In this document: piece by piece, positions 1 to 12,940 of the stretch
Numbering within the stretch: position 1 is the first letter of the stretch
Layout: every line of letters starts with the position of its first letter
Origin: Euonymus europaeus
Taxonomy: Eukaryota; Streptophyta; Magnoliopsida; Celastrales; Celastraceae
Length of the DNA: 64,000 nt
Direction: 5' to 3'
Assembly (NCBI GenBank): GCA_963580455.1
Contig: OY756958.1
Location: 10,366,501 to 10,430,500 of the forward strand
Notes under the pieces: model-generated
Seen by the model: the letters and a program-made list of their open reading frames with translations, nothing else
Databases searched by the model: none
What the model was told of the DNA's origin: nothing
Position numbers and translations under genes: made by a program

Positions 1-3000
1 GACAAATGGACAAAACCGTTTAAAGCTACTCCATAGAGAGAGTTGAGCAACTTCGGACCATAAAAGTTGCTCGGTGTACACTTTTTATTGTTCTTCTATG
101 TCAAATTTTATGACTACAAGCATCCTAGATTATTTTGATGCCAAAACCTCAATTTTCTATGACAAATGGACAAAAAAGATAAAACCTCCTCCACAGAGAG
201 AGTTGTGCAACTTCGGACTATCAAAGTTGCTCGGTGTACACTTTTTATTCTTCTTCTATGTCAAATTTTACGAGTATAAGCTTCCTACATTATTTCGATG
301 CCAAAACCCCAACTCCCTATGCCAAATGGACAAAACCGTTTAAAGCTTTTCCATAGAGTGAGTTGTGCAACTTCCGACTATCAAAGTTGCTCTGTGTACA
401 CTTTTTATTGTTCTTCTATTTCAAATTTTACGAGTATAAGCTTCCTAGATTATTTCGATGCCAAAACCTCAAATTTCTATGACAAATAGACAAAACCGTT
501 TAAAGCTCCTTCATATAGTGAGTTGAGCAACTTCAGACTATCAAAGTTGTTCGGTGTACACTTTTTATTGTTCTTCTACGTCAAATTTTATGAGTATAAG
601 CTTCCTAGATTATTTCGATGCCAAAACCCAAACTTTCTATGACAAATGGACAAAACCGTTTAAAGCTCCTCCATAGAGAGAGTTGAGCAACTTCTAATCA
701 TCAAAGTCGCTCGGTGTACACTTTTTATTGTTCTTCTATGTCAAATTTTATGAGTATAAGCTTCCTAGATTATTTCGATGCCAAAACCCCAACTTTCTAT
801 GACAAATGGACAAAAACGCTAAAAGCTCCTCTATAGAGAGAGTTGAGCAACATCTAATCATCAAAGTCGCTCGGTGTACACTTTTTATTGTTCTTCTATG
901 TCAAATTTTACGAGTATATGCTTTGTGGATTATTTTGATGCCAAAACCCGAACTTTCTATGACAAATGGACAAAAACATTAAAAGCACCTCCATAGAGAG
1001 AGTTGTGCAACTTCGGACTATCAAAATTGCTCGGTGTACACTTTTTGTTGTTCTTTTATGTCAAATTTTACGAGTATAAGCTTCTTAGATTAATTTGATG
1101 CCAAAACCCCAACTTTCTATGACAAATGGACAAAACCGTTTAAAGCTCCTCCATAGAGTGAGTTGAGCAACTTCGGACTATCAAAGTTGCTCGGTGTACG
1201 CTTTTTGTTGTTCTTCTATTGTCAAATTTTACGAGTATAAGCTTCTTAGATTATTTCGATGCCAAAACACCAACTATCAATGACAAATCGACAAAACCGT
1301 TAAAAGTTACTCCATAAAGAGAGTTGAGTAACTTGGGATCATAAAAGTTGCTCGGTGTACACTTCTTATTGTTATTCTATGTCAAATTTTACGAGTATAA
1401 GCTTCCTAGATTATTTCGATGCCAAAACCCCAACTTTCTATGATAAATGGACAAAAACTTTTAAAGCTACTCAATAGAGAGAGTTGAGAACTTCAGAACA
1501 TAAAAGTTGCTCGATGTACACTTTTTATTGTTATTCTATATGAAATTTTACGAGTATAAGCTTCCTTGATTATTTCGATGCCAAAAACCCAACTTTCTAT
1601 GACAAATGGACAAAACCGTTTAAAGCTCCTCCATAGAGTGAGTTGAGCAACTTCGGACTATCAAAGTTGCTTGGTGTACACTTTTTATTGTTCTTCTAGG
1701 TCAAATTTTACGAGTATATGCTTCCTAGATATTTTCGATGCCAAAACCCCAACTTTCTATGACAAATGGACAAAACCGTTTAAAGCTCCTCCATAGAGTG
1801 AGTTGTGCAACTTCGGACTATCAAAGTTGCTCTGTGTACACTTTTTATTGTTCTTCTATTTCAAATTTTACGAATATATGCTTGCTGGATTATTTTGATG
1901 CCAAAACCCTAACTATCAATAAGAAATGGGCAAAACCGTTAAAAGCTAATTCATAGTGAGAGTTGAGCAATTCCTGACCATCAAAGTTGCTCGTTGTACA
2001 CTTTTTATTGTTCTTCTACGTCAAATTTTACGAGTATAAGCTTCCAAGATTATTTCGATGCCAAAACCTCAACTTTCTATGACAAATAGACAAAACCGTT
2101 TAAAGCTCCTCCATATAGTGAGTTGAGCAACTTCGGACTATCAAAGTTGTTCGGTGTACACTTTTTATTGTTCTTCTATGTCAAATTTTACGAGTATAAG
2201 CTTCCTAGATTATTTCGATGCCAAAACCCCAACTCCCTATGACAAATGGACAAAACTGTTTAAAGCTACTCCATAGAGAGAGTTGAGCAACTTCGGACCA
2301 TAAAAGTTGCTCGGTGTACACTTTTTATTGTTCTTCTATGTCAAATTTTACGACTATAAGCATCCTAGATTATTTTGATGCCTAAACCTCAATTTTCTAT
2401 GACAAATGCACAAAAAAGTTAAAAGCTCCTCCATAGAGAGAGTTGTGCAACTTCGGACTATCAAAGTTGCTCGGTGTACACTTTTTATTCTTCTTCTATG
2501 TCAAATTTTACGAGTATAAGCTTCCTACATTAGTTCGATGCCAAAACCCCAACTCCCTATGACAAATGGACAAAACCGTTTAAAGCTTTTCCATAGAGTG
2601 AGTTGTGCAACTTCGGACTATCAAAGTTGCTCGGTGTACACTTTTTTATTCTTCTTCTATGTCAAATTTTACGAGTATAAGCTTCCTAGATATTTTCGAT
2701 GCCAAAACCCCAACTTTCTATGACAAATGGACAAAACCGTTTAAAGCTCCTCCATAGAGTGAGTTGTGCAACTTCGGACTATCAAAGTTGCTCTGTGTAC
2801 ACTTTTTATTGTTCTTCTATTTCAAATTTTACGAGTATAAGCTTCCTAGATTATTTCGATGCCAAAACCTCAACTTTCTATGACAAATAGACAAAACCGT
2901 TTAAAGCTCTTCCATATAGTGAGTTGAGCAACTTCGGACTATCAAAGTTGTTCGGTGTACACTTTTTTTTGTTCTTCTATGTCAAATTTTACGAGTATAA

Positions 3001-4440
3001 GCTTCCTAGATTATTTTGATGCCAAAACCCGAACTTTCTATGACAAATGGACAAAACCGTTTAAAGCTCCTCCATAGAGAGAGTTGAGCAACTTCTAATC
3101 ATCAAAGTCGCTCGGTGTACACTTTTTATTGTTCTTCTATGTCAAATTTTATGAGTATAAGCTTCCTAGATTATTTCGATGCCAAAACCCCAACTTTCTA
3201 TGACAAATGGACAAAAACGTTAAAAGCTCCTCCATAGAGAGAGTTGAGCAACATCTAATCATCAAAGTCGCTCGGTGTACACTTTTTATTGTTCTTCTAT
3301 GTCAAATTTTACGAGTATATGCTTTGTGGATTTTTTTGATGCCAAAACCTGAACTTTCTATGACAAATGGACAAAAACAATAAAAGCACCTCCATAGAGA
3401 GAGTTGTGCAACTTCGGACTATCAAAATTGCTCGATGTACACTTTTTGTTGTTCTTCTATTGTCAAATTTTACGAGTATAAGCTTCCTAGATTATTTCGA
3501 TGCCAAAACACCAACTTTCTATGACAAATCGACAAAACCGTTTAAAGCTCCTCCATAGAGTGAGTTGAGCAACTTCGGACTATCAAAGTTGCTCGGTGTA
3601 CACTTTTTGTTGTTCTTCTATTGTCAAATTTTACGAGTATAAGCTTCCTAGATTATTTCGATGCCAAAACACCAACTATCAATGACAAATCGACAAAACC
3701 GTTAAAAGCTACTCCATAGAGAGAGTAGAGTAACTTGGGAGCATAAAAGTTGCTCGGTGTACACTTCTTATTGTTATTCTATGTCAAATTTTACGAGTAT
3801 AAGCTTCCTAGATTATTTCGATGCCAAAACCCCAACTTTCTATGATAAATGGACAAAAATTTTTAAAGCTGCTCAATAGAGAGAGTTGAGCAACTTCAGA
3901 ACATAAAAGTTGCTCGGTGTACACTTTTTATTGTTATTCTATATGAAATTTTATGAGTATAAGCTTCCTAGATTATTTCGATGCCAAAAACCCAACTTTC
4001 TATGACAAATGGACAAAACCGTTTAAAGCTCCTCCATAGAGTGAGTTGAGCAACTTCGGACTATCAAAGTTGCTCGGTGTACACTTTTTATTGTTCTTCT
4101 AGGTCAAATTTTACGAGTATATGCTTCCTAGATATTTTCGATGTCAAAACCCCAACTTTCTATGACAAATGGACAAAACCGTTTAAAGCTCCTCCATAGA
4201 GTGAGTTGTGCAACTTCGGACTATCAAATTTGCTCTGTGTACACTTTTTATTGTTCTTCTATTTCAAATTTTACGAATATATGCTTGCTGGATTATTTTG
4301 ATGCCAAAACCCTAACTATCAATAAGAAATGGGCAAAACCTTTAAAAGCTACTTCATAGTGAGAGTTGAGCAATTCCTGACCATCAAAGTTGCTCGTTGT
4401 ACACTTTTTATTGTTCTTCTACGTCAAATTTTACGAGTAT
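1..4440 (+). repeat. Tandem 14/15-monomer block duplication
   Basis: The sequence from base 1 realigns from base 2,241 with an offset of 2,240 bp (14 monomers). Diagnostic variants such as GACTA..AAGCATCC and CAACTCCCTATG recur in order. The second copy has one extra monomer near 2,640-2,800, after which the offset becomes ~2,400 bp (for example 1,738 against 4,141). Similarity fades near 2,040 in copy 1 and 4,440 in copy 2. Copies differ at scattered positions, so this is older than the HORs right of 25 kb. Confidence 0.8.
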
Positions 4441-5900
4441 AAACTTCCTAGATTATTTCGATGCCAAAACCCCAACTTTCTATGACAAATGGACAAAACC
4501 GTTTAAAGCTCCTCCATTGAGTGAGTTGAGCAACTTCAGACTATCAAAGTTGCTCGGTGTACACTTTTTATTGTTCTTCTATGTCATATTTTACGAGAAA
4601 ATGCTTGCTGGATTATTTTGATGGAAAAATACCAACTATCAATAAAAAATGGGCAAAACCGTTAAAAGCTACTTCATAGTGATAGTTGAGCAATTCCTGA
4701 CCATCAAAGTTGCTCGTTGTACACTTTTTATTGTTCTTCTATGTCATATTTTACGAGTATATGCTTGCTGGATTATTTTGATGGCAAAACCCCAACTATC
4801 AATAAAAAATGGGCAAAACCGTTAAAAGCTACTTCATAGTGAGAGTTGAGCAATTCCTGACCATCAAAGTTGCTCGTTGTACACTTTCTATTGTTATTCT
4901 ACGTCAAATTTTACGAGTATAGGCTTCCTAAATTATTTCGATGCCAAATCCCTAACTTTCTATGACAAATGGACAAAACCGTTTAAAGCTCCTCCATAGA
5001 GAGAGTTGAGCATCTTCTAATCATCAAAGTCGCTCGGTGTACACTTTTTATTGTTCTTCTATGTCAAATTTTATGAGTATAAGCTTCCTAGATTATTTCG
5101 ATGCCAAAACCCCAACTTTCTATGACAAATGGACAAAAAAAGCTCCTCCATAGAGAGAGTTGAGCAACTTCTAATCATCAAAGTCGCTCGGTGTACACTT
5201 TTTATTGTTCTTCTATGTCAAATTTTACGAGTATATGCTTTGTGGATTATTTTGAAGCCAAAACCCGAACTTTCTATGACAAATGGACAAAAACATTAAA
5301 AGCACCTCCATAGAGAGAGTTGTGCAACTTCGGACTATCAAAATTGCTCGGTGTACACTTTTTGTTGTTCTTTTATGTCAAATATTACGAGTATAAGCTT
5401 CCTAGATTATTTTGATGCCAAAACCCCAACTTTCTATGACAAATGGACAAAACCGTTTAAAGCTCCTCCATAGAGTGAGTTGAGCAACTTCGGACTATCA
5501 AAGTTGCTCGGTGTACACTTTTTGTTGTTCTTCTATTGTCAAATTTTACGAGTATAAGCTTCCTAGATTATTTTGATGCCAAAACACCAACTATCAATGA
5601 AAAATCGACAAAACCGTTAAAAGCTACTCCATAGAGAGAGTTGAGTAACTTGGGATCATAAAAGTTGCTCGGTGTACACTTCTTATTGTTATTCTATGTC
5701 AAATTTTACGAGTATAAGCTTCCTAGATTATTTCGATGCCAAAACCCCAACTTTCTATGATAAATGGACAAAAACTTTTAAAGCTACTCAATAGAGAGAG
5801 TTGAGCAACTTCAGAACATAAAAGTTGCTCGGTGTACACTTTTTATTGTTATTCTATATGAAATTTTACGAGTATAAGCTTCCTAGATTATTTCGATGCC
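3550..5900 (+). repeat. Segmental block, copy 1 (paired with ~10,430-12,940)
   Basis: A run of ~15 monomers recurs at an offset of 6,881 bp (43 monomers), which becomes 7,041 bp after one extra monomer in the second copy near 11,500-11,660. Shared rare variants prove the relationship: GAGAGTAGAGTAACTTGGG (~3,722 and ~10,603), AGGCTTCCTAAATTATTTCG (4,921 and 11,962), and an identical 6-bp deletion (5,131 and 12,172). Confidence 0.8.
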
Positions 5901-8900
5901 AAAAATTCAACTTTCTATGACAAAAAGAAAAAATCATTTAAAGCTCCTCCATAGAGTGAGTTGAGCAACTTCGGAATATCAAAGTTGTTTGATGTACACT
6001 TTTTGATGTTCTTTTATGTCAAATTTTACGAGTATATGCTTCCTAGATTATTTCGATGCCAAAACCCCAACTTTCTATGACAAATGAACAAAAACTTTTA
6101 AAGCTCCTCAATAGAGAGAGTTGAGCAACTTCAGAACATAAAAGTTGCTCGGTGTACACTTTTTATTGTTATTCTATATCAAATTTTACGAGTATAAGCT
6201 TCCTAGATTATTTCGATGCCAAAAACCCAACTTTCTTTGACAAAAAGAAAAAACCGTTTAAAGCTCCTCCATAGAGTGAGTTGAGCATCTTCGGAATATC
6301 AAAGTTGCTCGGTGTACACTTTTTGTTGTTCTTTTATGTCAAATTTTATGAGTATAAGCTTCCTAGATTATTTTGATGCCAAAACCTGAACTTTCTATGA
6401 CAAATGGACAAAAACATTAAAAGCTCCACCATAGAGAGAGTTGTGCAACTTCGGACTTTCAAAATTGCTCGATGTACACTTTTTATTGTTATTCTATGTC
6501 AAATTTTACGAGTATAAGCTTCCTAGATTATTTCGATGACAAAACCCCAACTTTCTATGACAAAAGGATAAAACCGTTTAAAGCTCCTCCATAGAGTGAG
6601 TTGAGCAACTTCGGACTATCAAAATTGCTCGGTGTACACTTTTTGTTGTTCTTCTATTGTCAAATTTTACGAGTATAAGCTTCCTAGATTATTTCGATGC
6701 CAAAACACCAACTATCAATGACGAATCGACAAAACCGTTAAAAGCTACTCCATAGAGAGAGTTGAGCAACTTGGGACCATAAAAGTTGCTCGGTGTACAC
6801 TTCTTACTGTTATTCTATGTCAAATTTTACGAGTATAAGCTTCGTAGATTATTTCGATGCCAAAACCCCAACTTTCTATGATAAATATACAAAAACTTGT
6901 AAAGCTACTCAATAGAGAGAGTTGAGCAACTTCAGAACATAAAAGTTGCTCGGTGTACACTTTTTATTGTTATTCTATATGAAATTTTACGAGTATAAGC
7001 TTCCTAGATTATTTTGATGCCAAAAACCCAACTTTCTATGACAAAAAGAAAAAATCGTTTAAAGCTCCTCCATAGAGTGAGTTGAACAACTTCGGAATAT
7101 CAAAGTTTCTCGGTGTACACTTTTTGATGTTCTTTTATGTCAAATTTTACGAGTGTATGCTTCCTAGATTATTTCGATGCCAAAACCCCAACTTTCTATG
7201 ACAAATGAACAAAAACATTAAAAGCACCTCCATAGAGAGAGTTGTGCAACTTCGGACTATCAAAATTGCTCGGTGTACACTTTTTGTTGTTCTTTTATGT
7301 CAAATATTACGAGTATAAGCTTCCTAGATTATTTTGATGCCAAAACCCCAACTTTCTATGACAAATGGACAAAACCATTTAAAGCTCCTCCATAGAGTGA
7401 GTTGAGCAACTTCGGACTATCAAAGTTGCTCGGTGTACACTTTTTGTTGTTCTTCTATTGTCAAATTTTACGAGTATAAGCTTCCTAGATTATTTTGATG
7501 CCAAAACACCAACTATCAATGAAAAATCGACAAAACCGTTAAAAGCTACTCCATAGAGAGAGTTGAGTAACTTCGGATCATAAAAGTTGCTCGGTGTACA
7601 CTTCTTATTGTTATTCTATGTCAAATTTTACGAGTATAAGCTTCCTAGATTATTTCGATGCCAAAACCCCAACTTTCTATGATAAATGGACAAAAACTTT
7701 TAAAGCTACTCAATAGAGAGAGTTGAGCAACTTCAGAACATAAAAGTTGCTCGGTGTACACTTTTTATTGTTATTCTATATGAAATTTTACGAGTATAAG
7801 CTTCCTAGATTATTTCGATGCCAAAAATTCAACTTTCTATGACAAAAAGAAAAAATCATTTAAAGCTCCTCCATAGAGTGAGTTGAGCAACTTCGGAATA
7901 TCAAAGTTGTTTGATGTACACTTTTTGATGTTCTTTTATGTCAAATTTTACGAGTATATGCTTCCTAGATTATTTCGATGCCAAAACCCCAACTTTCTAT
8001 GACAAATGAACAAAAACTTTTAAAGCTCCTCAATAGAGAGAGTTGAGCAACTTCAGAACATAAAAGTTGCTCGGTGTACACTTTTTATTGTTATTCTATA
8101 TCAAATTTGACGAGTATAAGCTTCCTAGATTATTTCGATGCCAAAAACCCAACTTTCTTTGACAAAAAGAAAAAACCGTTTAAAGCTCCTCCATAGAGTG
8201 AGTTGAGCATCTTCGGAATATCAAAGTTGCTCGGTGTACACTTTTTGTTGTTCTTTTATGTCAAATTTTATGAGTATAAGCTTCCTAGATTATTTTGATG
8301 CCAAAACCTGAACTTTCTATGACAAATGGACAAAAACATTAAAAGCTCCACCATAGAGAGAGTTGTGCAACTTCGGACTTTCAAAATTGCTCGATGTACA
8401 CTTTTTATTGTTATTCTATGTCAAATTTTACGAGTATAAGCTTCCTAGATTATTTCGATGACAAAACCCCAACTTTCTATGACAAAAGGATAAAACCGTT
8501 TAAAGCTCCTCCATAGAGTGAGTTGAGCAACTTCGGACTATCAAAATTGCTCGGTGTACACTTTTTGTTGTTCTTCTATTGTCAAATTTTACGAGTATAA
8601 GCTTCCTAGATTATTTCGATGCCAAAACACCAACTATCAATGACGAATCGACAAAACCGTTAAAAGCTACTCCATAGAGAGAGTTGAGCAACTTGGGACC
8701 ATAAAAGTTGTTCGGTGTACACTTCTTACTGTTATTCTATGTCAAATTTTACGAGTATAAGCTTCGTAGATTATTTCGATGCCAAAACCCCAACTTTCTA
8801 TGATAAATATACAAAAACTTGTAAAGCTACTCAATAGAGAGAGTTGAGCAACTTCAGAACATAAAAGTTGCTCGGTGTACACTTTTTATTGTTATTCTAT

Positions 8901-10330
8901 ATGAAATTTTACGAGTATAAGCTTCCTAGATTATTTCGATGCCAAAAACCCAACTTTCTATTACAAAAAGAAAAAATCGTTTAAAGCTCCTCCATAGAGT
9001 GAGTTGAACAACTTCGGAATATCAAAGTTTCTCGGTGTACACTTTTTGATGTTCTTTTATGTCAAATTTTACGAGTGTATGCTTCCTAGATTATTTCGAT
9101 GCCAAAACCCCAACTTTCTATGACAAATGAACAAAAACATTAAAAGCACCACCATAGAGAGAGTTGTGCAACTTCGGACTATCAAAATTGCTCGGTGTAC
9201 ACTTTTTGTTGTTCTTTTATGTCAAATATTACGAGTATAAGCTTCCTAGATTATTTTGATGCCAAAACCCCAACTTTCTATGACAAATGGACAAAACCAT
9301 TTAAAGCTCCTCCATAGAGTGAGTTGAGCAACTTCGGACTATCAAAGTTGCTCGGTGTACACTTTTTGTTGTTCTTCTATTGTCAAATTTTACGAGTATA
9401 AGCTTCCTAGATTATTTTGATGCCAAAACACCAACTATCAATGAAAAATCGACAAAACCGTTAAAAGCTACTCCATAGAGAGAGTTGAGTAACTTGGGAT
9501 CATAAAAGTTGCTCGGTGTACACTTCTTATTGTTATTCTATGTCAAATTTTACGAGTATAAGCTTCCTAGATTATTTCGATGCCAAAACCCCAACTTTCT
9601 ATGATAAATGGACAAAAACTTTTAAAGCTACTCAATAGAGAGAGTTGAGCAACTTCAGAACATAAAAGTTGCTCGGTGTACACTTTTTATTGTTATTCTA
9701 TATGAAATTTTACGAGTATAAGCTTCCTAGATTATTTCGATGCCAAAAATTCAACTTTCTATGACAAAAAGAAAAAATCGTTTAAAGCTCCTCCATAGAG
9801 TGAGTTGAGCAACTTCGGAATATCAAAGTTGTTTGATGTACACTTTTTGATGTTCTTTTATGTCAAATTTTACGAGTATATGCTTCCTAGATTATTTCGA
9901 TGCCAAAACCCCAACTTTCTATGACAAATGAACAAAAACTTTTAAAGCTCCTCAATAGAGAGAGTTGAGCAACTTCAGAACATAAAAGTTGCTCGGTGTA
10001 CACTTTTTATTGTTATTCTATATCAAATTTTACGAGTATAAGCTTCCTAGATTATTTCGATGCCAAAAACCCAACTTTCTTTGACAAAAAGAAAAAACCG
10101 TTTAAAGCTCCTCCATAGAGTGAGTTGAGCATCTTCGGAATATCAAAGTTGCTCGGTGTACACTTTTTGTTGTTCTTTTATGTCAAATTTTATGAGTATA
10201 AGCTTCCTAGATTATTTTGATGCCAAAACCAGAACTTTCTATGACAAATGGACAAAAACATTAAAAGCTCCTCCATAGAGAGAGTTGTGCAACTTCGGAC
10301 TTTCAAAATTGCTCGATGTACACTTTTTAT
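5277..10330 (+). repeat. 12-monomer higher-order repeat, period ~1,921 bp
   Basis: Three successive copies start near 5,277, 7,199 and 9,121. The rare variant CCAAAAATTCAACTT occurs at the same place in each (5,899, 7,821, 9,742). The third copy drifts after ~10,330. Each unit is a seven-class A-G set plus five further monomers of the same classes. Copies look nearly identical by eye, with a few point differences such as AATCATTT against AATCGTTT. Confidence 0.85.
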
Positions 10331-10429
10331 TGTTATTCTATGACAATTTTTACGAGTATAAGCTACCTAGATTATTTCGATGCCAAAACCCTAACTTTCT
10401 ATGACAAAAGGATAAAACCTGTTTAAAGC

Positions 10430-12940
10430 TCCTCCATAGAGTGAGTTGAGCAACTTCGGACTATCAAAGTTGCTCGGTGTACAGTTTTTGTTCTTCTTCT
10501 ATTGTCAAATTTTACGAGTATAAGCTTCCTAGATTATTTCGATGCCAAAACACCAACTATCAATGACAAATCGACAAAACCGTTAAAAGCTACTCCATAG
10601 AGAGAGTAGAGTAACTTGGGATCATAAAAGTTGCTCGTTGTACACTTCTTATTGTTATTCTATGTCAAATTTTACGAGTATAAGCTTCCTAGATTATTTC
10701 GATGCCAAAACCCCAACTTTCTATGATAAATGGACAAAAATTTTTAAAGCTACTCAATAGAGAGAGTTGAGCAACTTCAGAACATAAAAGTTGCTCGGTG
10801 TACACTTTTTATTGTTATTCTATATGAAATTTTACGAGTATAAGCTTCCTAGATTATTTCGATGCCAAAAACCGAACTTTCTATGACAAATGGACAAAAC
10901 CGTTTAAAGCTCCTCCATAGAGTGAGTTGAGCAACTTCGGACTATCAAAGTTGCTCGGTGTACACTTTTTATTGTTCTTCTAGCTCAAATTTTACGAGTA
11001 TATGCTTCCTAGATATTTTCGATGCCAAAACCCCAACTTTCTATGACAAATGGACAAAACCGTTTAAAGCTCCTCCATAGAGTGAGTTGTGCAACTTCGG
11101 ACTATCAAAGTTGCTCTGTGTACACTTTTTATTGTTCTTCTATTTCAAATTTTACGAATATATGCTTGCTGGATTATTTTGATGCCAAAACCCTAACTAT
11201 CAATAAGAAATGGGCAAAACCTTTAAAAGCTACTTCATAGTGAGAGTTGAGCAATTCCTGACCATCAAAGTTGCTCGTTGTACACTTTTTATTGTTCTTC
11301 TACGTCAAATTTTACGAGTATAAACTTCCTAGATTATTTCGATGCCAAAACCCCAACTTTCTATGACAAATGGACAAAACCGTTTAAAGCTCCTCCATTG
11401 AGTGAGTTCAGTAACTTCAGACTATCAAAGTTGCTCGGTGTACACTTTTTATTGTTCTTCTATGTCATATTTTACGAGAATATGCTTGCTGGATTATTTT
11501 GATGGCAAAATACCAACTATCAATAAAAAATGGGCAAAACCGTTAAAAGCTACTTCATAGTGATAGTTGAGCAATTCCTGACCATCAAAGTTGCTCGTTG
11601 TAAACTTTTTATTGTTCTTCTATGTCATATTTTACGAGAATATGCTTGCTGGATTACTTTGATGGTAAAATTCCAACTATCAATAAAAAATGGGCAAAAC
11701 CGTTAAAAGCTACTTCATAGTGATAGTTGAGCAATTCCTGACCATCAAAGTTGCTCGTTGTACACTTTTTATTGTTCTTCTATGTCATATTTTACGAGTA
11801 TATGCTTGCTGGATTATTTTGATGGCAAAACCCCAACTATCAATAAAAAATGGGCAAAACCGTTAAAAGCTACTTCATAGTGAGAGTTGAGCAATTCCTG
11901 ACCATCAAAGTTGCTCGTTGTACACTTTCTATTGTTCTTCTACGTCAAATTTTACGAGTATAGGCTTCCTAAATTATTTCGATGCCAAATCCCTAACTTT
12001 CTATGACAAATGGACAAAACCGTTTAAAGCTCCTCCAAAGAGAGAGTTGAGCAACTTCTAATCCTCAAAGTCGCTCGGTGTACACTTTTTATTGTTCTTC
12101 TATGTCAAATTTTATGAGTATAAGCTTCCTAGATTATTTCGATGCCAAAACCCCAACTTTCTATGACAAATGGACAAAAAAAGCTCCTCCATAGAGAGAG
12201 TTGAGCAACTTCTAATCATCAAAGTCGCTCGGTGTACACTTTTTATTGTTCTTCTATGTCAAATTTTACGAGTATATGCTTTGTGGATTATTTTGAAGCC
12301 AAAACCCGAACTTTCTATGACAAATGGACAAAAACATTAAAAGCACCTCCATAGAGAGAGTTGTGCAACTTCGGACTATCAAAATTGCTCGGTGTACACT
12401 TTTTGTTGTTCTTTTATGTCAAATATTACGAGTATAAGCTTCCTAGATTATTTTGATGCCAAAACCCCAACTTTCTATGACAAATGGACAAAACCGTTTA
12501 AAGCTCCTCCATAGAGTGAGTTGAGCAACTTCGGACTATCAAAGTTGCTCGGTGTACACTTTTTGTTGTTCTTCTATTGTCAAATTTTATGAGTATAAGC
12601 TTCCTAGATTATTTTGATGCCAAAACACCAACTATCAATGAAAAATCGACAAAGCCGTTAAAAGCTACTCCATAGAGAGAGTTGAGTAACTTGGGATCAT
12701 AAAAGTTGCTCGGTGTACACTTCTTATTGTTATTCTATGTCAAATTTTACGAGTATAAGCTTCCTAGATTATTTCGATGCCAAAACCCCAACTTTCTATG
12801 ATAAATGGACAAAAACTTTTACAGCTACTCAATAGAGAGAGTTGAGCAACTTCAGAACATAAAAGTTGCTCGGTGTACACTTTTTATTGTTATTCTATAT
12901 GAAATTTTACGAGTATAAGCTTCCTAGATTATTTCGATGC
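10430..12940 (+). repeat. Segmental block, copy 2 (paired with ~3,550-5,900)
   Basis: Second copy of the block described at 3,550-5,900. It has one additional monomer near 11,500-11,660 (with the variants TGTAAACTTTTT and GATGGTAAAATTCC) and otherwise the same monomer order, including the 154-bp monomer with a 6-bp deletion at 12,172. The two copies flank the 12-mer HOR, which suggests that the HOR expanded inside an older block or that the block was copied across it. Confidence 0.78.
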
